From contig CAYUEN010000001.1 in NCBI GenBank assembly GCA_964443745.1, forward strand, positions 112,670 through 176,669: a DNA stretch of 64,000 bases. Direction: 5' to 3'. This stretch comes from CAYUEN01 sp964443745 (GTDB lineage: Bacteria; Campylobacterota; Campylobacteria; Campylobacterales; QNZT01). The notes beneath the pieces are model-generated. The model did not search any database. It saw only the letters and a list, made by a program, of their open reading frames with translations, and had not been told where the DNA came from. Below, piece after piece: positions 7,843 to 15,896 of this stretch. The stretch's first letter is position 1. Every line of letters begins with the position of its first letter. A program made the position numbers and the translations under genes.

Positions 7843-8343
7843 ATGATGATAGGGAAGAAAATGTTCTTTTTAAAAGCGTTTCTGAGATCGGATAGGTTGA
7901 AAGAGCAGGTATCTTTCGACGATTTTCTGGGTATCTATACCAAAGAGAAACTCGCGGCGTTCGCCAATTCCGATATCCACAACGACAGAAACAACGAAAA
8001 GGACCTCTCCGTTATTCTTTTCAAAATGGAGTGGGACAAGGATGACGCCTTTTTCAAGAACGAGGCGATCAACAAGATGGTGGAGAGCATCAAATTCGAA
8101 ATCCGCGAACACGATGTTTTCGCGAGATGGAACGAAGACGAGTTTTTGATCCTGCTTCCGGAGTGCAACTACGAATCTGCGGAGAAGATCGCCCAACTGA
8201 TCAAAAGCATTATGGAAAGCAGAAGTTTCGTGAACATGCATGTCAAACTCGATTACGCGATCACGGTACACGAGGACGGAGATACGCCCGATTCCTTCAT
8301 GGGGCGCGTCGAAGAGAAACTCCACAAGTGTGAAGCTGCCTGA
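7843..8343 (+). CDS. Stand-alone degenerate GGDEF-domain protein
   Basis: A 166-residue soluble protein made almost only of a GGDEF-like fold. The region VFARWNEDEFLILLPE (about 87-102) aligns with the RxGGDEFxxLLP segment of diguanylate cyclases, but the catalytic GGDEF has become NEDEF, and the N-terminal DxLTxLxNR segment is reduced to FDDFLGIYTKEKL. It is therefore unlikely to make c-di-GMP and may instead be a receptor or scaffold. No sensor domain or membrane segment is attached. ATG 7843 or 7846 follows GAAAGGTGG. It ends at a bidirectional terminator shared with argG. Confidence 0.75.
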   Translation: MMIGKKMFFLKAFLRSDRLKEQVSFDDFLGIYTKEKLAAFANSDIHNDRNNEKDLSVILFKMEWDKDDAFFKNEAINKMVESIKFEIREHDVFARWNEDEFLILLPECNYESAEKIAQLIKSIMESRSFVNMHVKLDYAITVHEDGDTPDSFMGRVEEKLHKCEAA

Positions 8344-8368
8344 AAAATAGGGAGCGTTCCCTATTTTT
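8343..8368. terminator. Bidirectional intrinsic terminator
   Basis: Perfect 11-bp hairpin: AAAAATAGGGA (8343-8353), loop GCGT, TCCCTATTTTT (8358-8368), with T-runs on both strands. It lies exactly between the convergent GGDEF-like gene and argG, overlapping both stop codons. Confidence 0.85.
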
Positions 8369-9572
8369 TGGCGTGATTGCCGATGATGAAGCGAAGCGCG
8401 TTGAGTTTGATGAACCCTTCCGCATCCTTCTGGTTGTAGACTTCATCCTCCTCGAAAGTCGAAAACGCCTCGTTGAAAAGAGAGTTTTCCGACGACCTCC
8501 CCACGACCATGACGTTGCCTTTGTAGAGCTTGAGTCTTACCGTGCCGTCGACGCGCTCCTGCGTCTTGTCGATCGCCGCCTGAAGCATTTCGCGCTCGGG
8601 CGAAAACCAAAAACCGTTGTAGATCAGTTTGGCGTAGCGGGGCATCAACTCGTCCTTGAGATGGGCGGCTTCCCGATCGAGGGTGATGCTTTCGATCGCA
8701 CGATGCGCCTTGAGCATGATCGTTCCTCCCGGCGTTTCGTAACATCCGCGCGCCTTCATTCCGACAAAACGGTTTTCGACGATATCGATTCGTCCGATTC
8801 CGTGTTTGGCCCCCAATTCGTTGAGCTTCGCCAGCAGTTTTCCGGGCGAGAGCGCTTCCCCGTTGACCGTATGGGGATCGCCTTTGCGGTAGCCGATTTC
8901 GATGTATTCGGGTTCGTTCGGCGCCTCCGTCGGATCGGTCGTCCAGCGCCACATCTCCTTTTCGGGCTCTTTTGCCGGATCTTCGAGGATCAATCCCTCA
9001 TAGGAGATATGGAGCAGGTTCGCATCCATCGAATAGGGGGATTTGCCTTTTTTTCGCTCGATCTTTATCCCGTGGTCTTTGGCGTATGCGAGCAGCTTTT
9101 CACGCGAATTGAGATCCCACTCCCTCCATGGGGCGATGATCGTCAGATCGGGGTTGAGGCTTAGATATCCCAGCTCGAAACGCACCTGGTCGTTTCCTTT
9201 GCCGGTCGCGCCGTGGCTGACGCCGTCGGCTCCCGTTTCGTAGGCGATCTCCACCTGTCTTTTGGCGATCAGGGGCCGTGCGATGGAAGTACCCAGCAGA
9301 TATTCGCCCTCGTAGATCGCGTTGGCGCGAAACATCGGGAAGACATAATCCCTCACAAACTCCTCTCTCAGATCTTCGATGAAGATGTTCTCGGGTTTGA
9401 TTCCCAGTTCGAGCGCTTTTTGGCGTGCGGGCTCGACCTCTTCGCCCTGTCCGATATCGGCGGTGAAGGTGACCACTTCGCAGTCGTATTCATCCTGCAG
9501 CCATTTGAGGATGATACTCGTATCCAATCCGCCGCTGTAGGCGAGAACGACCTTTTTGACCTCTTTTTTCAT
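8361..9572 (-). CDS. argG: Argininosuccinate synthase
   Basis: ArgG condenses citrulline and aspartate with ATP in arginine synthesis. The 403-residue protein has the N-type ATP pyrophosphatase P-loop VLAYSGGLDTSIILKWL (about 8-24), the TADIGQGEE segment, GATGKGNDQVRFE (about 117-129) and the tetramer-forming C-terminal half (GRIDIVENRFVGMKARGCYE). Length and motif order match the family exactly. It stands alone, divergent from the S4-trpD operon, with a 152-nt intergenic region upstream that contains a palindrome at 9591-9611. Confidence 0.97.
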   Translation of the reverse strand: MKKEVKKVVLAYSGGLDTSIILKWLQDEYDCEVVTFTADIGQGEEVEPARQKALELGIKPENIFIEDLREEFVRDYVFPMFRANAIYEGEYLLGTSIARPLIAKRQVEIAYETGADGVSHGATGKGNDQVRFELGYLSLNPDLTIIAPWREWDLNSREKLLAYAKDHGIKIERKKGKSPYSMDANLLHISYEGLILEDPAKEPEKEMWRWTTDPTEAPNEPEYIEIGYRKGDPHTVNGEALSPGKLLAKLNELGAKHGIGRIDIVENRFVGMKARGCYETPGGTIMLKAHRAIESITLDREAAHLKDELMPRYAKLIYNGFWFSPEREMLQAAIDKTQERVDGTVRLKLYKGNVMVVGRSSENSLFNEAFSTFEEDEVYNQKDAEGFIKLNALRFIIGNHAKK

Positions 9573-9590
9573 GATGCTCCCTGCTGAAAA

Positions 9591-9611
9591 TTTTCGCTAT
9601 TTTAGCGAAAA
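9591..9611. promoter_or_regulatory. Perfect palindrome in the argG leader
   Basis: Arms TTTTCGCTA (9591-9599) and TAGCGAAAA (9603-9611) around a 3-nt centre, starting 19 nt upstream of the argG start on the minus strand. It could be an operator or a small leader hairpin next to the argG ribosome site. It does not match the ArgR box pattern. The rest of the intergenic region to 9724 is AT-rich with no clear element. Confidence 0.35.
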
Positions 9612-9724
9612 AGGGATTAATGCTGTTTTTGTACAAATAGTTTCATCTTTCTCTCCACTTTTATCAAACTTTATAGATTATTTTTATAAAATACTATTTT
9701 TGATTTTTCATTGGGGTTTAAAGT

Positions 9725-9973
9725 TTGCGGATAGATAAGTTTATGAACTGTGTCAACATCACCAAAAGAAGGGCGGTGGCCGAAGATATGTGCAAAAGCG
9801 GTGTGGTCCAGATCAACGACAGAGTGGTCAAGCCCGCCAAAGATGTGAAGGTGGGCGATATCGTCAAAATCGTCTATCTTGACAGAGAGGTACGCTATGA
9901 AGTGTTGCGGATTCCCGAAACCAAAACGATTCCCAAAAGCAGACGAAGCGAATATGTAAAGGAGCTTTCATGA
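9725..9973 (+). CDS. Small S4 RNA-binding domain protein (RqcP/Hsp15-like)
   Basis: An 82-residue protein that is essentially one S4 domain: MRIDKFMNCVNITKRRAVAEDM and GVVQINDRVVKPAKDVKVGDIVKI show the S4 loop pattern used to bind structured RNA. It is the size of the RqcP (YabO-type) ribosome quality-control factor rather than the longer Hsp15, but the two cannot be separated by eye. The start is TTG 9725 with only a weak upstream GGGG; it keeps the S4 motif complete. It overlaps trpD by 4 nt (ATGA) and heads the operon to rpoN. Confidence 0.82.
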   Translation: MRIDKFMNCVNITKRRAVAEDMCKSGVVQINDRVVKPAKDVKVGDIVKIVYLDREVRYEVLRIPETKTIPKSRRSEYVKELS

Positions 9974-10956
9974 GCTATGAAGAAGCGATCGAGGCGTTTA
10001 CGGCGCTGTTTGAAAACAGAATGAGCGATGCGGAGGCGAAGGCGCTGCTGGTCGATCTCTACGAAAAGGGCGAGAGCGCCGAAGAGATCGCGGCGGCGGC
10101 GAAAGTGATGCGTGAACATGCGATCCAATTGCCCATCCCCGACACGCTTCGCGGGAAATTGATCGATATCGTCGGTACCGGAGGGGACAAAAGCGGCAGT
10201 TTCAATATCTCCTCCACGGTCGCGCTACTGTTGGCCTCGATGGGGTGTTTTGTCGCCAAACACGGCAACCGGGCGATCACGAGCAAATCGGGTGCGGCCG
10301 ATATGCTGGAGAAGCTGGGGATCAACCTCAATCTCAAGCCGGAAGCGCAGGTGAAGATGTTGGAAGAGACGGGTTTTGTCTTTATGTTTGCGATCCACCA
10401 CCATCCGGCGATGCGATACATCATGCCGATTCGAAAGAGCCTTCCGCATCGGACGATATTCAACATTCTGGGACCCCTGAGCAATCCTGCCGGGGCGAAA
10501 AAATATCTTTTGGGGGTGTTCGATCGGGAATTCATTCCGAAAATGGCCGAGGCGCTGGTGCTGCTGGGGGCGGAGTCGGCCTGGGTCGTCAGTTCGCGCG
10601 AAGGGATGGACGAAGCGAGTATCAGCGATACCACCTACTATACGCGTATAGAGGAGAATCGGATTTCCGAAAGCGGTGAAATGGTGCCGGAGGATTTCGG
10701 CCTCCAAAGAGCGCCCTTTGAGATGATCCAGGGCGGAGATGCGAATCTCAACGCCTTCATCACGACGGAGATTCTGGGTGGAAAGGAGAAAGGGCCCAAA
10801 CGCGACATCGTTTTGCTCAATGCCGCTTTGGCGCTCGTTGCCGAGGGGAAGGCGGAAGATGTACGGGAGGGAGTCGATATGGCACGTGATGCGATCGAGA
10901 GCGGTCGGGCTCTGGCGCATTTGAAAAAAATCGTAGCGTTCTCCAACAGCCTGTGA
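9970..10956 (+). CDS. trpD: Anthranilate phosphoribosyltransferase
   Basis: TrpD transfers phosphoribose from PRPP to anthranilate, the second step of tryptophan synthesis. The 328-residue protein has the N-terminal helical domain, the PRPP-binding IVGTGGDKSGSFNISS (about 60-75), KHGNRAITSKSGAADMLEKLG (about 97-117), the HHPAMRY segment and FNILGPLSNPA, which together are specific for TrpD rather than thymidine phosphorylase. It is not fused to TrpG. It overlaps the S4 gene and tsaE by 4 nt each, so expression is probably translationally coupled. Confidence 0.96.
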   Translation: MSYEEAIEAFTALFENRMSDAEAKALLVDLYEKGESAEEIAAAAKVMREHAIQLPIPDTLRGKLIDIVGTGGDKSGSFNISSTVALLLASMGCFVAKHGNRAITSKSGAADMLEKLGINLNLKPEAQVKMLEETGFVFMFAIHHHPAMRYIMPIRKSLPHRTIFNILGPLSNPAGAKKYLLGVFDREFIPKMAEALVLLGAESAWVVSSREGMDEASISDTTYYTRIEENRISESGEMVPEDFGLQRAPFEMIQGGDANLNAFITTEILGGKEKGPKRDIVLLNAALALVAEGKAEDVREGVDMARDAIESGRALAHLKKIVAFSNSL

Positions 10957-11366
10957 AGATCTTGGCCGACAAGAGCGGGCTTAGACCCGTGATAGAGAAA
11001 ATCCTGGAGGTTTTCCCGAAGGAGGGGATCGTATTGTTGCAGGGAGATCTGGCCAGCGGCAAGACGACCCTTGTCAAGGCTTTCGCCAAGGCGTTGGGCA
11101 TAGAGGAGGAGGTGAGCTCCCCCACCTTTATGATCGCGCAGAGCTATGCGGATCGCATCTTCCACTACGACATCTACAATGAAGGCACGAAACGGTTCGT
11201 GGAGTCGGGATTGCTGGAGGAGTTGGAGCGGCCCGGTTATCACTTCATCGAGTGGGCGGACGAAGATTTGAAGGAGTTGCTCGAGCGTTTCGGATTTGAC
11301 TATCTGACGATCCGAATCAACCCGAAAGAGGAGAAGAGGGAGTATAGACTGCATTATGAAGCATGA
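10953..11366 (+). CDS. tsaE: tRNA threonylcarbamoyladenosine biosynthesis ATPase TsaE
   Basis: TsaE is the P-loop ATPase that drives the TsaBD complex making t6A37 on ANN-decoding tRNAs. The 137-residue product has the Walker A LLQGDLASGKTTLVKAFA (about 26-43), the TsaE-specific EVSSPTFMIAQSY (about 52-64) and the HYDIYN...EWAD pattern near the C-terminus. Start GTG 10953 overlaps the trpD stop (GTGA). Its 3' end overlaps lptB by 11 nt. Confidence 0.95.
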   Translation: MKILADKSGLRPVIEKILEVFPKEGIVLLQGDLASGKTTLVKAFAKALGIEEEVSSPTFMIAQSYADRIFHYDIYNEGTKRFVESGLLEELERPGYHFIEWADEDLKELLERFGFDYLTIRINPKEEKREYRLHYEA

Positions 11367-12081
11367 ATTGAAAGCGGCTCATCTGAGCAAGACGATCAAG
11401 AAACACCGGATCATCAAAGACTTCTCTTTGGAAGTCAAAAGCGGTGAAGTGGTGGGATTGCTCGGACCCAACGGGGCAGGAAAGACGACGACTTTCTATA
11501 TGATATGCGGCCTCGTCTCTCCCACGGACGGTACGATCACGCTCGATGGAGAGGATGTGACGAATGTTCCGCTGCATCGGCGTGCGCGGATGGGTATCGG
11601 TTATCTTCCGCAGGAATCGAGCATTTTCAAGGAGTTGACGGTCGAAGAGAACATTCTTCTGGCGGTGGAACTGGTGATCGATGAGAAGGAGGCGCAGGAG
11701 CAGCGGGTGGACGATCTGTTGCAGATGCTCAATATCGAACCGATCAGAGATAGGCTGGGCATCAGTCTCAGCGGCGGAGAGCGCCGGCGCTGTGAAATCG
11801 CGAGGTCGCTGGCGATCGAACCGAAATTTCTGCTGTTGGACGAACCTTTCGCCGGTGTCGATCCGCTGGCGGTAATCGATATTCAGGAGATCGTCAAGGA
11901 TCTCAAAGCGCTCGATATCGGTATTTTGATCACGGATCACAATGTACGCGAAACTCTCTCGATCTGCGATAGGGCTTACGTAATCAAAAGCGGCGAATTG
12001 TTGGCGAGTGGAAGTTCGGATGAAGTCTACGCCAATCCGCTGGTTCGAAAACACTATCTGGGAGAACACTTCAAGATATGA
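11356..12081 (+). CDS. lptB: LPS export ABC transporter ATPase LptB
   Basis: LptB powers LptFG to extract lipopolysaccharide from the inner membrane. The 241-residue ABC ATPase has Walker A LLGPNGAGKTTTFYMICG (about 35-52), a Q-loop in GIGYLPQESSIFKELTVEENI that is diagnostic of LptB, signature LSGGERRRCEIARSLA (about 138-153), Walker B FLLLDEPFAGVDPLAV and switch His in ILITDHNVRET. It sits between tsaE and rpoN, the lptB-rpoN adjacency being widespread in Proteobacteria and Campylobacterota. Confidence 0.96.
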   Translation: MKHELKAAHLSKTIKKHRIIKDFSLEVKSGEVVGLLGPNGAGKTTTFYMICGLVSPTDGTITLDGEDVTNVPLHRRARMGIGYLPQESSIFKELTVEENILLAVELVIDEKEAQEQRVDDLLQMLNIEPIRDRLGISLSGGERRRCEIARSLAIEPKFLLLDEPFAGVDPLAVIDIQEIVKDLKALDIGILITDHNVRETLSICDRAYVIKSGELLASGSSDEVYANPLVRKHYLGEHFKI

Positions 12082-13340
12082 AACTACGACAGAATATCTC
12101 GACCAAAACCAAGCTTTCCCAGACGATGCGAGGGTGGTTGCCGATTTTGCAGGCGGATCTGGAGTCGCTCAAGGAGACGCTGGATGAAGCGAGCAAGGAG
12201 AATCCTTTCGTCTTGATCAAATCGGGCCATGAACGGGTCGGTAAAAGAGGGGTGTACGAGGGGTTTGGCAGGGGAAAAAATGCGATCAGCGACGAGATCG
12301 AAGCGCTGACCACCTCCAAAAAATCACTCTACGACCGTCTGTACGAACAGATCATACCTCCGCTGTTTCCGACGGAGAAATCCAAAAAGATCGCTTATGA
12401 AATCATCTCTTACATCAACGAGCAGGGGTATTTCGAAGCGGATCCGGCCGAGGTAGCCGCCAAAATGGGGATCGATCTGATTCAATTCGAGAAGATCCGT
12501 GCCCGTTTCGCTTATCTGGAGCCCAGCGGGGTGGGAGCGGTGGACTTGCTGGAGTCGTTTCTTTTCCAACTGAACGAATTCGATCTGGACGACGAACTCT
12601 ATCGGCTGACGGTCAAGATGATACGCGATTTCGAATCGCTGGAGCAGTATCGCAAGAATCCGCGGTTCAACGAAGCGCTTCGGGTGATTCGCAAATTCAA
12701 AAACCCTCCCGCCATTCACTATCAGAAAGAGCAGGTGCAGATCATACCCGATATCTTCATCGAAGAGAAGGAGGGTGAAATCAGGGTCTCCCTGAACGAA
12801 GCCTACTATCCGGAGATCGTCATCGACAAAGGGGGGATGGACGAGGGTTTCGACTTCGTGAAACAGAAGATCAAAGAAGCCAAATCGCTGATCGATGCGC
12901 TCGATATGCGCAAGGCGACCCTACAGAAGATCGCGCTGATGCTAGTGGAGTATCAATACGAATTTTTCAAGGGAGGGCCGATCCGCCCGATGAAACTGGA
13001 CGATCTGGCCGGCGAGTTGGGCCGCCACCACTCCACGATTTCCCGTGCCATCTCCAACAAATACCTCTCATGCGATAGGGGAGTGTTCGCGATCAAGAGC
13101 TTTTTCGCGACGGCTTTGAGCGAGGAGAGCGACACTTCCAACGCGGAGATCAAGGAGTTCATCAAGGAGGTGATCAGACACGAAGACCGCAAGAAACCGC
13201 TCAGCGACAACAAGATCCTCGCGCTCGTGGAGGAGAAGTTCGGATTGAAACTCGGACGCCGCACCATCACCAAATATCGAATGCAGGCGAATATCGCCAG
13301 TTCGAGCGAACGCAAGAGGCTCTATACGCTCTGTGTCTGA
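12078..13340 (+). CDS. rpoN: RNA polymerase sigma-54 factor
   Basis: RpoN directs enhancer-dependent transcription; in Campylobacterota mainly the middle flagellar genes. The 420-residue protein has the Gln/Leu-rich region I (MKLRQNISTKTKLSQTM), the core-binding region, the helix-turn-helix (LAGELGRHHSTISRAISNKYL, about 314-334) and the C-terminal RpoN box GRRTITKYRMQANI, a slight variant of the usual ARRTVAKYR. It overlaps lptB by 4 nt. The 3' end overlaps the convergent GGDEF-EAL gene by 19 nt. No enhancer-binding protein gene lies in the window. Confidence 0.96.
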   Translation: MKLRQNISTKTKLSQTMRGWLPILQADLESLKETLDEASKENPFVLIKSGHERVGKRGVYEGFGRGKNAISDEIEALTTSKKSLYDRLYEQIIPPLFPTEKSKKIAYEIISYINEQGYFEADPAEVAAKMGIDLIQFEKIRARFAYLEPSGVGAVDLLESFLFQLNEFDLDDELYRLTVKMIRDFESLEQYRKNPRFNEALRVIRKFKNPPAIHYQKEQVQIIPDIFIEEKEGEIRVSLNEAYYPEIVIDKGGMDEGFDFVKQKIKEAKSLIDALDMRKATLQKIALMLVEYQYEFFKGGPIRPMKLDDLAGELGRHHSTISRAISNKYLSCDRGVFAIKSFFATALSEESDTSNAEIKEFIKEVIRHEDRKKPLSDNKILALVEEKFGLKLGRRTITKYRMQANIASSSERKRLYTLCV

Positions 13341-15400
13341 GCTGGCTCCTTGCGTTCGAGATACCAAGTTTCAAATTCGTTGGCCGATACCGGTTTGGCG
13401 AAATAGTATCCCTGTGCGATATCGCATCCGTTGCTTTTGAGCAGATCCGCTTGCGCCTTGTTTTCGATTCCCTCCGCGACACAGCGTAGGTCGAATTTGT
13501 GCGAGAGTTCGATGATGACTTTGGTGATCGCGAGATTGTTGGCGTTGGTTTCGATGTCGTGGACGAAACTGCGATCGATTTTGATGATATCGATCGGGAG
13601 TTTCTGCAGATAGCTCAAAGAGGAGTATCCGGTACCGAAGTCGTCGATACTGATATGGATGCCAAGTGATCTCAGATGGGCGAGTTTGTCGATATTTTCT
13701 CCAGAACTGCTCAAAAAGGAGGATTCTGTCAACTCGATCTCCAAATGCTCGGGATCGACACCGGTTTTTCTCAGGATGGTATGGACTTGCTCGATGAAAT
13801 CCCTCTGTCGGAAATGGATTTCGGAGATATTGACCGATACGATGAAGGAGCGGCTGCTTTTTTCGTTCCAGCTTTTGATCTGTCTGCAGGCGGTTTCGAG
13901 AACGTACTGGCCGATATCGACGATCATGGAAGTTTTTTCACTGACGGGGATGAACCGATCCGGCCCAACCGCTCCCAGCTCTTCGTTGTACCACCGAAGA
14001 AGGGCTTCCGCACCGATGATCCTGTTGGTCTTGAGATCCACTTTGGGTTGGTAATAGAGAAAAAACTCCTCTTTCGCGATCGCGTTTCTGAGATGTTTTT
14101 CGATCATGAAGTCATCCGAACGGATCGAACTCATGGAGAGGTTGTAGAATTGGTAATTGTTTTTGCCGTTCTCTTTGGCGTAATACATCGCCAGATCCGA
14201 ATTTTTCATCAATTCCGTGACACTCTCCCCATTGTAGGGGTAGTGTGCGACGCCGATGCTGCAAGAGACGTAGGCGATCTCTTTGCCGATCTGGTACTCT
14301 TCGTTGACTTCGTGGATGATTTTGTTGCAGATGGCGGCGATCTCGTCGGAGGCGTGGATATTTTCGATGATGATCGTAAATTCGTCTCCTCCAAGTCTGG
14401 CGATGAAATCGCTCGCCCTGACACATCTTTTCAGTCGTATTGCCACCTCCTGAAGGAGTTTGTCCCCCGCTTCGTGTCCGAAAGTGTCGTTGACATTCTT
14501 GAATCCGTCCAGATCGATAAACAGAAGTGCGAATTCCCGTTTTTCACGTCGGCTTCGTTCCCACACCTTTTCGATATAGGATTGAAAGTAGTTTCTATTG
14601 GGAAGAGCGGTGAGTTTGTCGTAATGGGCGAGCTCACGTAACTGTTTTTCGATCTCTTCACGAAATTCGAGCTCCTCCTTGATCTTTTGGGACATTTTGT
14701 TGAAGCCTTCGGAGAGTGTACCGATTTCGTCTTTGACGTAGGTTTCGACGATTTTGGAAAAATCCTTCTCTTTCGTGATACGCTCCATCGCCTTGGTCAG
14801 CTGGAGCAGCGGATTGACGATCATTCGACTCGTGATCTTAAGCAGCATCCAAGCAAAGAGCGATGCGAAGAGAAGCGCTGCTATGGAGAGAAACAAAATG
14901 GCGTGAATGTGACCATAGAAACTCTTCAGGCTATAGATCATCACGATATCTCCGACGTTTTCGCCATCGAAAACGACAGGAGCGTAGCAAAAAACCCGTC
15001 CGTCTCGCCAGAGAAAGTGGTCGTCTTGAAACTCCTTATGATCTACGCTGATCAATCTTCCTTGCTCTTTCTTGTATTCGGCGAAAAGTCGTTTTTGTCC
15101 GTCGAAGATTCCGATATAGATTATTTCGTTTTCCCGTTTGAAAGTTTCGAGTATCTGTGCGGCGCTCTCTTTATCTTCGAAAAGGAGGGCGGCGGCGACA
15201 TTGTCGGCGATGATCGTGGTGTAGTTGGCCAGTTTTTGTCGGATCTGCTCTTTTTGTATCAGATAGTCGGTCGAAATGTAGAGTGTCGAAAGAACGATGA
15301 TACTGAAGATCGTGATCGTCAACGAACTGATGATCATCTTCGACTGCATCGGTGCGTTCAAAAAGAGATTCCAGAATCTTTTTATCTGTTTAGTGAACAA
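13322..15400 (-). CDS. Membrane GGDEF-EAL protein, YfiN-like sensor
   Basis: Inner-membrane c-di-GMP enzyme of 692 residues. An N-terminal helix (MIISSLTITIFSIIVLSTLYIS, about 22-43), a periplasmic domain of about 115 residues resembling CHASE8/YfiN sensors, a second helix (about 165-187) and a HAMP region precede a GGDEF domain with an intact active site (RLGGDEFTII, about 332-341) and an EAL domain with GAEALLRWYNEE (about 459-470), DDFGTGYSSL and AEGIE. Both catalytic motifs look intact. Start is TTG 15400, overlapping yfiR by 11 nt; a later ATG at 15349 is possible. It ends the TonB receptor-yfiR operon, so its input is probably YfiR. Confidence 0.9.
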   Translation of the reverse strand: MFTKQIKRFWNLFLNAPMQSKMIISSLTITIFSIIVLSTLYISTDYLIQKEQIRQKLANYTTIIADNVAAALLFEDKESAAQILETFKRENEIIYIGIFDGQKRLFAEYKKEQGRLISVDHKEFQDDHFLWRDGRVFCYAPVVFDGENVGDIVMIYSLKSFYGHIHAILFLSIAALLFASLFAWMLLKITSRMIVNPLLQLTKAMERITKEKDFSKIVETYVKDEIGTLSEGFNKMSQKIKEELEFREEIEKQLRELAHYDKLTALPNRNYFQSYIEKVWERSRREKREFALLFIDLDGFKNVNDTFGHEAGDKLLQEVAIRLKRCVRASDFIARLGGDEFTIIIENIHASDEIAAICNKIIHEVNEEYQIGKEIAYVSCSIGVAHYPYNGESVTELMKNSDLAMYYAKENGKNNYQFYNLSMSSIRSDDFMIEKHLRNAIAKEEFFLYYQPKVDLKTNRIIGAEALLRWYNEELGAVGPDRFIPVSEKTSMIVDIGQYVLETACRQIKSWNEKSSRSFIVSVNISEIHFRQRDFIEQVHTILRKTGVDPEHLEIELTESSFLSSSGENIDKLAHLRSLGIHISIDDFGTGYSSLSYLQKLPIDIIKIDRSFVHDIETNANNLAITKVIIELSHKFDLRCVAEGIENKAQADLLKSNGCDIAQGYYFAKPVSANEFETWYLERKEPAQTQSV

Positions 15401-15887
15401 TGGTGGCCATCCTCAGGAGTTTGGAACTCAGATCTATTCTTGTCTTTCGCAACGATTCGAGATTGACAGCAAAACGGAGTCTGCCGTTTTCGATGTAAAA
15501 ACAAAGCGGTACCCCCGCTCTGGCTTGATCCAACCCTTCCGAAATGAGCAGTACGCGGTTTTCGTATGCGTGTGAAAGCAGTTTTGCAAGGTCGGATTCG
15601 GGCAATTTGGGAATCAGAAGAATCGTGCATGAGCCGATTTCTTCCAGATCGGAAAGGGTGTGTATGGTTATTTTCTTGTGTCGAACGCTTTTTCCCTCGA
15701 GCTTTCTCAGACTCCCGATCATCTCCGGTTGTCGATAGAGGCAGATTTGCAGCTCTTTTGCGCTTTTATCCGTACGGATGAATTTGGTGAAATTGTAGAG
15801 GTAGGCCGTTTTGATCGCCTCGGGAGTGGCCTGATTCGCGAAGAGGGAGAGTGCGACAAAGAGCGTAAACCAAAAGAGATATCTCAT
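15390..15887 (-). CDS. YfiR/DUF4154-family periplasmic protein
   Basis: A 165-residue secreted protein: signal peptide MRYLFWFTLFVALSLFANQA (cleavage after about residue 18), then the family opening AIKTAYLYNFTKFIRTD and the characteristic end GRLRFAVNLESLRKTRIDLSSKLLRMATIV. In Pseudomonas, YfiR is the periplasmic repressor of the diguanylate cyclase YfiN. Here the YfiN-like GGDEF-EAL gene overlaps its 3' end and a TonB receptor lies 9 nt upstream. It probably passes a periplasmic or outer-membrane signal to that enzyme (inference). Confidence 0.88.
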   Translation of the reverse strand: MRYLFWFTLFVALSLFANQATPEAIKTAYLYNFTKFIRTDKSAKELQICLYRQPEMIGSLRKLEGKSVRHKKITIHTLSDLEEIGSCTILLIPKLPESDLAKLLSHAYENRVLLISEGLDQARAGVPLCFYIENGRLRFAVNLESLRKTRIDLSSKLLRMATIVH

Positions 15888-15896
15888 CCTACGCCC

